Position numbers and translations under genes: made by a program. Shown here piece by piece: positions 1 to 7,616 of a DNA stretch of 30,284 nt. Under the pieces are notes generated by a model. It was not told the DNA's origin and did no database searches. It saw nothing but the letters and a program-made list of their open reading frames with translations. This stretch comes from VMFP01 sp964630025 (GTDB lineage Bacteria; Patescibacteriota; Andersenbacteria; UBA10190; CAIZMI01). Location of the stretch: positions 1 to 30,284 of the forward strand of contig CAZVRG010000009.1 in NCBI GenBank assembly GCA_964630025.1, given 5' to 3'. Position 1 is the stretch's first letter, and the number at the start of each line of letters is the position of its first letter.

Positions 1-519
1 GCCGGTCCCCTTCAATTCACCGCCGCATCGAAGCCACTGCGCGTAGATAAGTTTGGGTATACGTGCGGTTTCGAAGCGAAGGCCGGCGCGCACTTTACCG
101 ATGCACACGTCTGGAAGTGCCTGGTCGCCGAAGTCATCAGTTGGCCGGGCGGCATCGGAACCCTCGTAGACGAAGTGATGGATATCGTCTGCGTGGAGGG
201 TATCGAAGAAATACTCGAAACATTCGCGAAAGAGCCAAGGGACGATGATAACGAGGACCCCTCACAGATGCCGGATCGAAGAGAGTCCTCGCCCGCATGC
301 TTCATCGAGCCGTTCTTCACGGACCTTGGTCGTAAACTCATCCGTGAACATCACCGGATCGAGTACCGAGGCCCGATGGCAGAGACGGGGCCGCGCGACT
401 GTGATCTGTGGCATATGTTCATCCAAAAAGTCCGCTCGGCCAGTTTCAAAAACGACGCGGCGGCTCTCGGTGCGTTCCTCGTGGGGCCATACGCGGTGCT
501 TGCGGCACAGACCGCGTAA
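1..519 (+). CDS. unknown protein, 5'-truncated by the window edge
   Basis: An open frame runs from base 1 to the TAA at 517-519 (172 residues visible); the start lies outside the window. I do not recognise the family. The visible protein is mixed, with scattered cysteines (in YTCGF, WKC, CV, ACF and DCD contexts) and an acidic central stretch (EPRDDDNEDP), and it ends in a hydrophobic GAFLVGPYAVLAA tail that is too short to call a membrane anchor with confidence. It is followed 36 nt later by a strong intrinsic terminator and then by the promoter of hairpin array A, the same gene-terminator-promoter-array layout seen elsewhere on this strand. Codon use is ordinary for the window. The reading frame is convincing because it is unbroken and ends just before a terminator; the function is unknown. 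Confidence 0.75.
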   Translation, partial: AGPLQFTAASKPLRVDKFGYTCGFEAKAGAHFTDAHVWKCLVAEVISWPGGIGTLVDEVMDIVCVEGIEEILETFAKEPRDDDNEDPSQMPDRRESSPACFIEPFFTDLGRKLIREHHRIEYRGPMAETGPRDCDLWHMFIQKVRSASFKNDAAALGAFLVGPYAVLAAQTA

Positions 520-555
520 GAAGTCTTAGGAGTCTCACGTACACGTCTTTCGGAA

Positions 556-584
556 ACGGCAGGAAATTCCAACCTGCCGTTTTT
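556..584 (+). terminator. intrinsic terminator of the first gene
   Basis: ACGGCAGG (556-563) pairs perfectly with CCTGCCGT (573-580) across a 9-nt loop, followed directly by a T-rich tract. It separates the truncated gene from the array A promoter. Confidence 0.85.
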
Positions 585-596
585 CTTTTGCGATGG

Positions 597-625
597 TTGA
601 CCGAACGGTCTGTTTGTGGTACAAG
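597..625 (+). promoter_or_regulatory. promoter of hairpin array A
   Basis: -35 TTGACC (597-602), 17-bp spacer, -10 TACAAG (620-625) with a TG extension (TGG just upstream). The same TGTGG-TA junction occurs in the promoters at 3920 and 6112. No coding frame follows it, only the hairpin array, so its product is expected to be a non-coding RNA. Confidence 0.75.
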
Positions 626-1901
626 CAGAGCACGCAGGAATCTGCGTGATCTTTCACATCCAGCTTTGTGACGTCGATTGCGGGACCGCAGAGTAGTCCG
701 TTCCTCAATGCACTCCCGAGCAGACCTTTCGTGTCTGCTGTGATGGCTCTTGTTCTGTACCGCAGTCTCCTTCCCTCTTTTCTTTGGTAAACCAGCGTCC
801 GCTCCGGAGCAGGCACAAATGTGTTTGCTGTGCTTTCCGCCAAGTTGCCTAGACTGTTTCACTGTGATGTGCGTTGCCGTTGGGTAGGCTCTCATGCCGT
901 ACCGCATTGCCGACTGTTACCGACTTCCGAGCAAGATAAAAATCTTGCTGTGGTTACCGCATGGTATCGCCATGTCACGCTACGCGTTCCCGCGTCTGCC
1001 GAAATGAGGTGAAGCGCGGAGCAGGCCTCTGAGCTTGCTCTATTAGAGGCAGTACAGTATGGGACCGTTGTCCTCCCCGATCTCCAGTATGTCATTGTGG
1101 TCTGCAGCTGCGAGCAGGATCTTCGTGTCTTGCTGTGCATCAGATTTTGTTTCCCTTCGTAGCGTAGGCTTCGATTCCGTAGTCTGATCCTCCCCTTGGC
1201 GCACTTGAGAGCAGAGCCAACCAGGATTTCTGCTGCTATCAGAGCGCACTATCGGGCCGTGGTCCTCTCTGGTCCCCAGTTAGCCATTGTGCCTTCACGC
1301 TTGTGTTGAGTCCGGAGCAGATGCCCGCGCGTTTGCTGTTGTGTTCCGCGTAATGAAGTGTTCTTTTGTGACTTCAACTTTCGCTGCGTTGACTATCATA
1401 CAGCTCGTACACTTTAGAGCAGGACCAACAAGGTTTCTGCTTTCATGCCAACAGACTTCTGCCGACTCGAGCTATGTGCCGTTGCGTTGCCTGTCGTGCC
1501 GTAGATCTTTCTGATCTTCCGAGCAGGATGTGTGTTGTTCTGCTGTGATGACGTTGTTGTGGCGTTGAGTAACTCATCGCCCACCGAATCGGCGCACTGC
1601 GCGGTTGTCTAGCGAGCAGGATCTTCGTTTCTTGCTATGTATCACGTATCGTTTCCTTTTATAGCGCAGGCTTCGCCTCCGTGCCCTGATCTTGCCCTTG
1701 GCGGACTGGAGAGCAGGGTCGAGAAGATTCTGCCGTGCTCCTGCAACAGGCATCAGTCACATGATGTCTGTTTTTCATTGCGGGAACCGATACCCCAGGG
1801 TTACTCTTGACAAGATTTCCTTCCTCTGGTATGAAGCTCTCTCCCTTAGAGGTGGTCTCTAGGCGGAGGGTGTTCCTTTGTACCGGGCGTCCTCGCAAGG
1901 A
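626..1901 (+). ncRNA. hairpin array A (about 11 periodic hairpins), truncated by a gap
   Basis: No credible gene is present. The region holds a 5' hairpin close to the predicted transcription start (631-648, CACGCAG with CTGCGTG) and then periodic stem-loops at 719-739, 808-829, 930-949, 1020-1039, 1113-1134, 1210-1234, 1316-1337, 1418-1441, 1522-1544, 1615-1636 and 1713-1733. Spacing between starts is 89-122 nt, mostly 90-106. First arms read AGCAGR and second arms YTTGCT or TCTGCT, usually followed by GTG or GTT; several stems use G-U pairs (for example 808-829 and 1316-1337). Unit 1111-1215 recurs at 1613-1717, 502 bp (five units) downstream, with many substitutions. The 3' end runs into the 10-N gap, so the length and terminator are unknown. 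Confidence 0.7.
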
Positions 1902-1911
1902 NNNNNNNNNN
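1902..1911. other. scaffold gap (10 N)
   Basis: Ten N characters, a placeholder of unknown true length. It lies at the end of hairpin array A, 20 bp upstream of the next start codon, so the array end and the promoter of the next gene may be missing. Confidence 0.98.
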
Positions 1912-1931
1912 CGTCCCAATCGGAGTTTTTC

Positions 1932-2687
1932 ATGAAAAACGTCAGAGCTGTTTTTGGAGGTGTGTCTCCTCTCTTCACTGATCCCATGGATCCCGCCACG
2001 CTCGAGGGTCTGCGAACGGGCAAACGCCCGCAGATCCCCAAGGATCGTCCGGCCAAGGAAGAAGCCGCAGGGAAGGTCCCGACCGACCCCGATGGGCGCA
2101 TCGCGATCCCCATCGACAACCTGAATAGCTGCCTTGTGGCGGCCGGCCAGGTGGTGAAGATCGGCAAGCGCCAGATCTCATCGGCGGAACGGACGGACCT
2201 CTACGATCTGCTCACGCTGAAGGGCGACTACATCTACCTGACTGACGGCAATCCGAGCGCCAACGGGGACGCCAAGCAGCCCACGTGGGAGACGGACGTC
2301 CGTCGCGGCGTCGGCAAGCAGGCGAAACCGCCCACGGCGGTTGCCATCACGCGGCCGCGGTTCGACGAATGGGGGTTCGTGGTCGAGTTCGAGTATGACG
2401 ATACCACCGTCGATCCCTCGAATCTCGTGAAGCTGTTCGAGAAGGCCGGCGCCACCCAAGGCTTAGGCGGGTTCCGCCCGAACAAGGGTCGCGGCCGCTT
2501 CGGTCGCTTCCAGATCCTTGAGTGGCACGAAACGGATATCCCGGACGTGCGCTCGAAGATTCGCTTCACCGTCAACGGCCAGGAAGTCCCGTCACTCGGC
2601 AACGGGAAGATGCCGGAAGAGCCCAAGAAGAAGCGCGGTAAGAAGGCCGAAGCCGAGGCGGAGCCGGCGCCGACCACCGTGGCCTGA
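1932..2687 (+). CDS. unknown protein with GxGxFRP...RFGRF C-terminal motif (long paralogue)
   Basis: 251 residues from the ATG at 1932, chosen because GGAG lies 6 nt upstream in a leader shared with the gene at 3612 (CCAAT-GGAG-TTTTC-ATG). The N-terminus carries GVSPLFTDPMDPATLEGLRT, a central region of about 130 residues looks globular, and around residues 175-210 there is GATQGLGGFRP then GRFGRF and HETDIP. The tail is lysine/glutamate rich (KKKRGKKAEAEAEP) and probably disordered. The G-x-G-x-F-R-P...GRF signature resembles uncharacterised phage-type proteins I have seen, but I cannot name the family. The short gene at 3612 has both ends of this protein and lacks the middle. An intrinsic terminator follows. 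Confidence 0.8.
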   Translation: MKNVRAVFGGVSPLFTDPMDPATLEGLRTGKRPQIPKDRPAKEEAAGKVPTDPDGRIAIPIDNLNSCLVAAGQVVKIGKRQISSAERTDLYDLLTLKGDYIYLTDGNPSANGDAKQPTWETDVRRGVGKQAKPPTAVAITRPRFDEWGFVVEFEYDDTTVDPSNLVKLFEKAGATQGLGGFRPNKGRGRFGRFQILEWHETDIPDVRSKIRFTVNGQEVPSLGNGKMPEEPKKKRGKKAEAEAEPAPTTVA

Positions 2688-2719
2688 TGCTTCCTCGCGA
2701 CCGTCGTTGTTCTTTTACG

Positions 2720-2752
2720 GCAGGTATGCCCCAACGGGTGTACCTGCTTTTT
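2720..2752 (+). terminator. intrinsic terminator after the long paralogue
   Basis: GCAGGTA (2720-2726) pairs with TACCTGC (2741-2747); an inner CCC/GGG pairing extends the stem, and a T5 tract follows. Confidence 0.8.
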
Positions 2753-2766
2753 CATTAAGCGGGATC

Positions 2767-2912
2767 CTCAAACCGTGAATATCGAAACTCCTCACCGTCA
2801 TTGCGAGGAGCGTACAGCGACGAAGCAATCCCCGCGTGAGATTGCTTCGCTCCGGCACGCTCACGCGTGCCTTCGCTCGCAATGACGCGAGTTTCGCTAT
2901 TCACGGCTCAAA
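2767..2912. mobile_element. MITE-like element with 18-bp terminal inverted repeats and a 6-bp target duplication
   Basis: The ends 2773-2790 and 2889-2906 are inverted repeats matching at 17 of 18 positions (CCGTGAATA...CGAAACTC). A second nested inverted repeat of 12 bp (CGTCATTGCGAG) lies at 2796-2807 and 2876-2887. The outer ends are flanked by the same six bases, CTCAAA, at 2767-2772 and 2907-2912, which is what a target-site duplication looks like. The element is 134 bp and carries no gene, so it would need a transposase supplied elsewhere. The inner CATTGCGAGGAGC and GACGAAGCAATCC words belong to a palindromic repeat type widespread in bacterial intergenic regions. Confidence 0.75.
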
Positions 2913-2915
2913 AAC

Positions 2916-2944
2916 TTGACATAAGTGGCCTCATGAGGTATTGT
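2916..2944 (+). promoter_or_regulatory. promoter of the HTH gene
   Basis: -35 TTGACA (2916-2921), 17-bp spacer, -10 TATTGT (2939-2944). It begins 4 bp after the target duplication of the MITE-like element. Confidence 0.75.
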
Positions 2945-2998
2945 AGGAAGCCGAAAATTGTTCATTACCAGTCTTCTTCTCCTGTAGGAGGATATTCC

Positions 2999-3427
2999 GT
3001 GGCGCGACCTGCCAACAGCCGACAGACCGTAACAAGCGTACTGATAAAGGCTCGGAAAGCCGCGAATCGGACGATGACCGATATCGCGCGACATTTCGGC
3101 ATTAGCCTCGCCGGCTACAAGTCTTGGGAAAAGCGCGGTAAGGTTCCCGACAACCGCATCACATCTCTCGCACGGTTTCTGCGCATACCTGCAAAAACCC
3201 TTCGTCTCCCCGATCAGTTGAACCACCTCCCCGCTCTCGTTCCCGAACAGTCCTACGACCTTCTTCCGCTCATCGGCGTGATACTCGCAACCAAGATCAA
3301 GCGCCTCACGCTCAAGCAACTCTCTTCCCTCAGCGAAATCGAGCGCTCCATACAGGCACGGGGAGGCAAAAAGTTCCGGCTTTCCCGAGTGCTCGTACTG
3401 GAATTAGTAAAAGCAGGAGCGATTTAA
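2999..3427 (+). CDS. XRE-type helix-turn-helix protein
   Basis: 142 residues from the GTG at 2999, chosen because a perfect AGGAGG lies 7 nt upstream (2986-2991). Residues about 12-60 look like a Cro/XRE helix-turn-helix: an N-terminal helix, then MTDIARHFGISLAGYKSWEK, then LARFLRIPAKTL, the usual arrangement of a lambda-repressor-like DNA-binding domain. The remaining 80 residues are helical and unfamiliar, ending in a basic segment. This is the only obvious transcription factor among the left-hand genes and a candidate regulator of the neighbouring single-gene promoters, but no operator can be pointed to. Part of its ribosome-binding site can pair with an upstream CTCC, so mild translational control is possible. 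A terminator follows at 3448. Confidence 0.75.
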   Translation: MARPANSRQTVTSVLIKARKAANRTMTDIARHFGISLAGYKSWEKRGKVPDNRITSLARFLRIPAKTLRLPDQLNHLPALVPEQSYDLLPLIGVILATKIKRLTLKQLSSLSEIERSIQARGGKKFRLSRVLVLELVKAGAI

Positions 3428-3447
3428 ATCATCCGCGACCGCGCCGG

Positions 3448-3476
3448 AGGCTGGAACAGGTTGTTCCAGCCTTTTT
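3448..3476 (+). terminator. intrinsic terminator of the HTH gene
   Basis: AGGCTGGAACA (3448-3458) and TGTTCCAGCCT (3462-3472) form a perfect 11-bp stem with a 3-nt loop, followed by T-rich sequence. Confidence 0.9.
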
Positions 3477-3497
3477 CTTTTACGATATGGACAGCTG

Positions 3498-3526
3498 TTG
3501 ACAGTTGCGCTTCCCTCTACTACAAA
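3498..3526 (+). promoter_or_regulatory. promoter of the short paralogue
   Basis: -35 TTGACA (3498-3503), 17-bp spacer, -10 TACAAA (3521-3526), immediately after the preceding terminator. Confidence 0.75.
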
Positions 3527-3531
3527 ACCCT

Positions 3532-3561
3532 CTTCCTTACGAGATGGTCGTTATAAGGAAG
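3532..3561 (+). promoter_or_regulatory. leader hairpin upstream of the short paralogue
   Basis: CTTCCTTA (3532-3539) pairs perfectly with TAAGGAAG (3554-3561) at the very start of the predicted transcript. It is followed by ACGTTTTG, which is only a weak T tract, so a 5' stabilising hairpin is at least as likely as an attenuator. Confidence 0.45.
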
Positions 3562-3611
3562 ACGTTTTGTACGACGCCCTCATGTGGGCTTTGCACCAAT
3601 TGGAGGTTTTC

Positions 3612-3824
3612 ATGCTTGGAGATTATCGGCCGCTGCACACACAAGGCGTAACGCCACTCGCCGGTCCCATCGTACCTGAGACGCTTGAACTGTTACGAAC
3701 GAATGGTGGAACCCAGGGCGTGGGAAGCTTTCGGCCCGGCCAGAGGGCTAGCCGGTTCGGACGGTTTAAGATCGTCGACCGCCACGAGAGGGATCTTCCG
3801 CAACCGCCGGCATCCGAGGCCTGA
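3612..3824 (+). CDS. short paralogue of the 1932 protein (internal deletion form)
   Basis: 70 residues from the ATG at 3612, with TGGAGG 5 nt upstream. The frame stays open upstream, but the ribosome-binding site and the leader shared with the gene at 1932 fix this start. Residues about 12-29 (GVTPLAGPIVPETLELLRT) match the N-terminus of the 1932 protein (GVSPLFTDPMDPATLEGLRT). From residue 32 it matches the C-terminal motif (GGTQGVGSFRP, RFGRFKI, HERDLP against GATQGLGGFRP, RFGRFQI, HETDIP). About 130 central residues and the charged tail are absent. It could be a regulatory or dominant-negative partner of the long form, or a decayed copy; its own promoter, leader and terminator argue that it is expressed. 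Confidence 0.75.
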   Translation: MLGDYRPLHTQGVTPLAGPIVPETLELLRTNGGTQGVGSFRPGQRASRFGRFKIVDRHERDLPQPPASEA

Positions 3825-3868
3825 TCCCACCGCTCTGACGCAGCCTCACGCTTGCAAAAGCACAGTAT

Positions 3869-3898
3869 GCCCCGATGCGTGTATCGGGGCTTTCTTTT
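3869..3898 (+). terminator. intrinsic terminator of the short paralogue
   Basis: GCCCCGAT (3869-3876) pairs with ATCGGGGC (3883-3890), 6-nt loop, followed by TTTCTTTT. Confidence 0.85.
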
Positions 3899-3919
3899 GA
3901 CACCGTTTGCACCCGTCGC

Positions 3920-3948
3920 TTGACAGCAAAACCCATGTGTGGTACGAA
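3920..3948 (+). promoter_or_regulatory. promoter of the 330-residue protein
   Basis: -35 TTGACA (3920-3925), 17-bp spacer ending TGTGG, -10 TACGAA (3943-3948). The spacer end and -10 resemble those of arrays A and C. Confidence 0.75.
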
Positions 3949-4009
3949 ATCCCCTCTCAGTCCGGCGTGGATTGGGATGTTTCGTTCGACAACTTGTGAG
4001 GAATAAACC

Positions 4010-5002
4010 ATGCAAGCGATTCCTAATGTGGCGCTTTCTGTGTTCAAACAGGACCGGCCACTTGCCGTCGAAGACGATGGATTTGTGGGGGAACTTGCCT
4101 CCGGCTACGCGATCATCAAAGCGCGCGTGGCTCCGGGCGCTCCCTGCTACGCACTTCTGCAACAAGATCGAGACCAGTACACAATCCAAAAGGATTATGC
4201 CCTGGTCGAGGACATCCTGGGCGGCACCAAGATCTACCAACTCAAGGTGGTTTTGGAGGCGGGCGAAACGGGCGAACCGTTCGTCAGCTATCCGAACAAC
4301 ATGCTCTGCTTCGCAGAGTATGGCTGCGATCTGGATGCGAATATCATCACCGACCGCATCCGGCTCTGGAAGGTGGCTCTCGTTTCCCAGTGCGGGAAGT
4401 TTTTCCTGACCGTGCAACCCGCGTACGACGTGACGATCTTCTGCGCCGACGGAAACGGGAAGCTCTGCATCCCGCGCCTCGGAAAACACCCGACACTCGA
4501 GTCGGCACTTCTGCAACTGCTTCCGGATACCGATGGACGCGTGCGCTTCCCGCAGAAGACCTGGGTACGGGGCCAACCGCGTCTTCGTGACGAGTTCGCG
4601 CTATACGCCGGTCCGGCGCGCATCCAACATCCGTTGAGTGCGTATCAGCGAGAACAGCGACCCGAGTTCCCGTGTGATCTTGGCTCGAAAGAAGGTCTCG
4701 TGCTTTCGTACTACGAAGCGCGCGGCATTGGGACCGTCCTGACGGAACAGGGTGTGGCGCGCGTGGCGTGGTCGGATATCCCTCCGCGGCCGCGGCGACA
4801 GTATCTGGCGCCCGGCGAGACAATTCGGTTTCGCAAGATGGGGAAACCGTTCCTGCCGAGAAAGACCGAGTACCGTCCTCCGCGTGTCTCTCGGTTTGAA
4901 CGGCAGGTGTTCGGCATCTCGATTCCGAACGGTCACGCGACCTACGAAACCGATGATGCCGAAACGCTCCACCCCGAGCGCAATGGCGTCGCGGTTGGAT
5001 AA
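4010..5002 (+). CDS. unknown 330-residue protein, possible cold-shock/S1-like OB fold at the C-terminus
   Basis: Starts at the ATG at 4010, preceded by GAGGAAT, in a 60-nt leader from the promoter at 3920. I do not recognise the N-terminal two thirds, which are a mixed alpha/beta sequence without transmembrane segments. Around residues 230-290 the pattern RGIGTVLTEQGVARVAWSDI followed by YLAPGETIRFRK resembles the alternating strands of a cold-shock or S1-type OB fold (GxGxV, VHWSDI, GExVxF), which would suggest nucleic-acid binding. This is a pattern-level inference only. The gene is directly followed by a strong terminator and then by hairpin array B, so an RNA-binding role connected with the arrays is an attractive but untested idea. 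Confidence 0.75.
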   Translation: MQAIPNVALSVFKQDRPLAVEDDGFVGELASGYAIIKARVAPGAPCYALLQQDRDQYTIQKDYALVEDILGGTKIYQLKVVLEAGETGEPFVSYPNNMLCFAEYGCDLDANIITDRIRLWKVALVSQCGKFFLTVQPAYDVTIFCADGNGKLCIPRLGKHPTLESALLQLLPDTDGRVRFPQKTWVRGQPRLRDEFALYAGPARIQHPLSAYQREQRPEFPCDLGSKEGLVLSYYEARGIGTVLTEQGVARVAWSDIPPRPRRQYLAPGETIRFRKMGKPFLPRKTEYRPPRVSRFERQVFGISIPNGHATYETDDAETLHPERNGVAVG

Positions 5003-5078
5003 TGGATAGTGATGTCATCAACGTGCCGCTGGGCAGAGCGCAATAATCTTTTGTCCACAGCACTGTTGTATGCTTCCG

Positions 5079-5109
5079 GCCAGGTGTCACATGACACCTG
5101 GCATTTTTC
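5079..5109 (+). terminator. intrinsic terminator between the 330-residue gene and array B
   Basis: GCCAGGTGTCA (5079-5089) and TGACACCTGGC (5092-5102) form a perfect palindromic stem, followed by ATTTTTC. The 76 nt between the stop codon and this stem hold no gene. Confidence 0.9.
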
Positions 5110-5111
5110 TC

Positions 5112-6081
5112 TCGAAGATACCTCATGTCCCCCGACGCAGAGTCGAGCTGAGTCTCGTGCGCTGAGCCGTAGCGGCGTCTAGCAGTGGGTAGAGGTGAAC
5201 GCCTTTACTGTTGTGGTTTTTCCGTAGCGTATCGTCGAGTTCCGCGTGCTCTCTCAGAGTTCTGTGCTGTCGCATAAAGTTACGCCGAGCCACCCATCGT
5301 CCTCCCGGGGGCAGAGGAAAAACCTTTGCCGTTGTTATTGCGCAACGACGTATTGTATTCCTACTCCAAGTCACGCACAGTTATATGTCCTGCGGAGCAG
5401 TTCTGTGGATCTGCTGTGGTCAGATCGAGCGCTGTTGAATTCCGTTCAGCAACCCGTGCTCGGGTATCGTCCTCTCGCCTTTAGGGCAGAAGAATTTTCT
5501 CTCTGCCACGATGTCATTGCGGACCTTTCTGCGGTATGCGGCAGTAACGTGCGCTCGTCTCCGGTTGCGCAACGTCCTCTACACTAGGGGGCGGGCGCAG
5601 TGCGCTCGCCGTCATTTCCTGTTTCTGTAGTGCTTAGCCGCGTTAGATTGCCTTCCCTCTTGTATATCAATCTCCAGTGTCCTGGCGCCCGGAGCGGGTC
5701 CGTGGCGACTCGCTATGATTTCCGAATCGTGTTGTCCCTTTCTGCGTGCTTACGTTTCGCATGCCAAGCTGTTCTTGGGGACAGGTCAAATGATGGTTTG
5801 CCACGATCCCCCTCACCTACGCTCGCGCGACGATCGCTAAAGAATAGCTTCCCGGCGCGTACCTCACTTCGCTCACGGGCAGGTGAAAGACATCTGCTGT
5901 ATTTTCTCCAAGCTGCGCATCAGCAGTGCATCCCGCGGTTTTGCATGGTTGTGTTCCGTGCCGAGCAGGCGCACGCAGCGTTTGCTACGTTTCGTCTTGA
6001 GTAATGTGTTGTCCTGTGCTGCGGGACACCCTTCAGTTCGATCCAGCCCGGAGCAGAATCAATTGATTCTGCCGTGTTTCA
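5112..6081 (+). ncRNA. hairpin array B (about 8-9 periodic hairpins)
   Basis: No gene. Stem-loops lie at 5310-5330, 5396-5415, 5485-5507, 5590-5610, 5693-5714, 5879-5897, 5964-5986 and 6053-6072, with a poorer one near 5178 and a gap of one period near 5780. Start-to-start spacing is 85-105 nt apart from that one missing position. Variants of the stem include GGCAGAGG with CCTTTGCC, GGCGGGCGC with GCGCTCGCC, AGCGGGTC with GACTCGCT, and a perfect 10-bp GCAGAATCAA palindrome at 6053. No TTGACA-N17 promoter is visible between the preceding terminator and the array, so it may depend on read-through or an unrecognised promoter. It ends at the terminator at 6082. Confidence 0.65.
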
Positions 6082-6110
6082 GGCGAGTGCATTCCGCACT
6101 CGCCTTTTTT
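6082..6110 (+). terminator. terminator of array B
   Basis: GGCGAGTGC (6082-6090) pairs with GCACTCGCC (6096-6104), then T6. The stem is of the same kind as the array hairpins (GGCGAG/CTCGCC) and nearly identical to the terminator of array C at 7501. Confidence 0.9.
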
Positions 6111-6111
6111 C

Positions 6112-6140
6112 TTGACCAAAGATCGTATCTGTGGTATTAA
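6112..6140 (+). promoter_or_regulatory. promoter of hairpin array C
   Basis: -35 TTGACC (6112-6117), 17-bp spacer ending TGTGG, -10 TATTAA (6135-6140), an extended -10 as in array A. It starts 2 bp after the T tract of array B. Confidence 0.8.
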
Positions 6141-6146
6141 AAGAAT

Positions 6147-7500
6147 CCGCGCAAGCGGTGCTCCTTTGAAAATCTTTAATTATTTTCAATTCTCTCCCCT
6201 CCCGTAGACAGTCCTCCTCTGGCCCGACGTGAAATTCAGCGCTGTATCGCATTGAGCAGGAGCATATTTCCTGCTGTGTTTTCAGCAGTCCTCTGTACAA
6301 TTCCGCAGAGTCCCGTTCCCTTGCCTTCAGAAAAGTTACGCCCCGTTTCCTTTTGAGCAGACGTACGGAATGTTTGCTGTGTACGTAATACAATTCCGCA
6401 GAGTCCCGTTCACTTTCGTGCAGCAAAGTTCTCTCCAGAGCAGGCCACGTGTGGCTTGCTGTTGTTATCCAGCTACCTACTCTTCTCTGTTGTAGTGTAC
6501 GGTTCAGCCCTGCAATATATAGCTACGTGTCGTAGCGAGCAGGGCTTGTACGCTTTGCTGTTGCATGATTTTTCCTGCACTCCCGTGCTGTCCAGTCGTG
6601 TCGACTAGACTATCGCTGCGCATCCCAAACTTCTGTCCGGAGCGGGTGTCAAAAGCACTCGCTGTCCTTGATGCTAACGCATTCTTCCCTGTTGCAGTGC
6701 ATATCTCAACACAGCATTACAGGGTGACGTAGAGTGACGAGCAGAATCTTCAAGATTTTGCGGTGGTGTTCGGCTATATCCAGCTATCTACTTTTCCCCG
6801 TCGCAGTGTAGGGATCACTCTTGTAACGTATAACTACGTGTCGTAGAGAGCAGAGTTAAGATGCTTTGCTATGGTTGTTTGCAGTACGTGCACAGCACGG
6901 CGCTCCTGACTGGATTTTCGTATGGTTCTGTCGGCTATCTTCGCGCTCACTGCCGCAAAGGGCGGATATAAGAATATTCGCCATTGTTGCTGTTCACGCA
7001 CTCCTGCGTGGTCCGGTCGAGTCGCGCAAACTACCGCTGAGCACCCTAAAGTTCTGTCCCGAGCAGGTGCGATCGTTACCTGCTGCTATTGCTTTTTAGT
7101 TGCCGTCGTACAGTCCGTTGTTTACAGTTTCGGACGTCGTTCAGCGCGGTACTGTTGTCCAGTGTTGTCTGTACCAACGCAGAGCCCGGAGCAGCGATAA
7201 CATCGTTGCTGTGGTTTTTCTTGCGTAGACTTTCCTCACCTTTTCTACTCTGCAGTTCGGCACCATCGCCTCGTGCAGATGTGTAACGCGTTTGCATTGG
7301 TTGTAGAAATCTCATTCTGCACTGCTCGCTTCCGCAGGTTAATCTTCGTTATTCTCTTGCGCAGGGCTGCGTTCGAGAACGTAGCTGTATTTTTACCACC
7401 GCGCTCATGCAAAGCGCTGCCGCGTCCCGCGGTCTTCTCTTTGCTTCCGCACCGTCCAGGGCAAGTTTTTGAGACTTTGCCGCCGTAGCGTCTTTTTTCC
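6147..7500 (+). ncRNA. hairpin array C (about 12-13 periodic hairpins), complete promoter-to-terminator unit
   Basis: The predicted RNA begins with a small hairpin CCGC-GCAA-GCGG (6147-6158). Array stem-loops follow at 6255-6275, 6356-6378, 6439-6460, 6538-6559, 6641-6663, 6741-6761, 6849-6870, 6961-6982, 7062-7084, 7190-7210, 7302-7321 (degenerate), 7366-7385 and 7460-7481. Spacing is mostly 83-128 nt. Examples are AGCAGGCCAC with GTGGCTTGCT (10 pairs) and GGCGGATAT with ATATTCGCC (9 pairs). The stretch 6470-6663 recurs at 6781-7084 with one additional unit (hairpin 6961) inserted, showing growth by block duplication. No open frame has a ribosome-binding site or protein-like composition. Confidence 0.75.
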
Positions 7501-7527
7501 GGCGAGTGCCTCCACACTCGCCTTTTT
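7501..7527 (+). terminator. terminator of array C
   Basis: GGCGAGTG (7501-7508) pairs with CACTCGCC (7515-7522), then T5. Near copy of the array B terminator. Confidence 0.9.
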
Positions 7528-7528
7528 G

Positions 7529-7557
7529 TTGACAACCTACAGGATTTCGGGCATAGT
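7529..7557 (+). promoter_or_regulatory. promoter of the 7617-9087 gene pair
   Basis: -35 TTGACA (7529-7534), 17-bp spacer, -10 CATAGT (7552-7557), starting 2 bp after the T tract of the array C terminator. Confidence 0.7.
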
Positions 7558-7616
7558 CACCCGCTGACCTTTCGACAACTTTCCTGAACGATATCCCCTG
7601 TCTGGAGGACGTTTTG

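Noticed and set aside
2685..3824. Reassigned TGA (Gracilibacteria/SR1 code)
   Set aside because: TGA ends genes at 2687 and 3824 directly before intrinsic terminators; reading through would run into the stems.
5047..5076. Promoter for array B (TTGTCC...TATGCT)
   Set aside because: The boxes are only 12 bp apart and a strong terminator follows at once.
6866..7535. Open frames of 60-140 codons inside the arrays
   Set aside because: They lack ribosome-binding sites, differ between homologous units, are Cys/Ser/Arg-rich from composition, and overlap on both strands.
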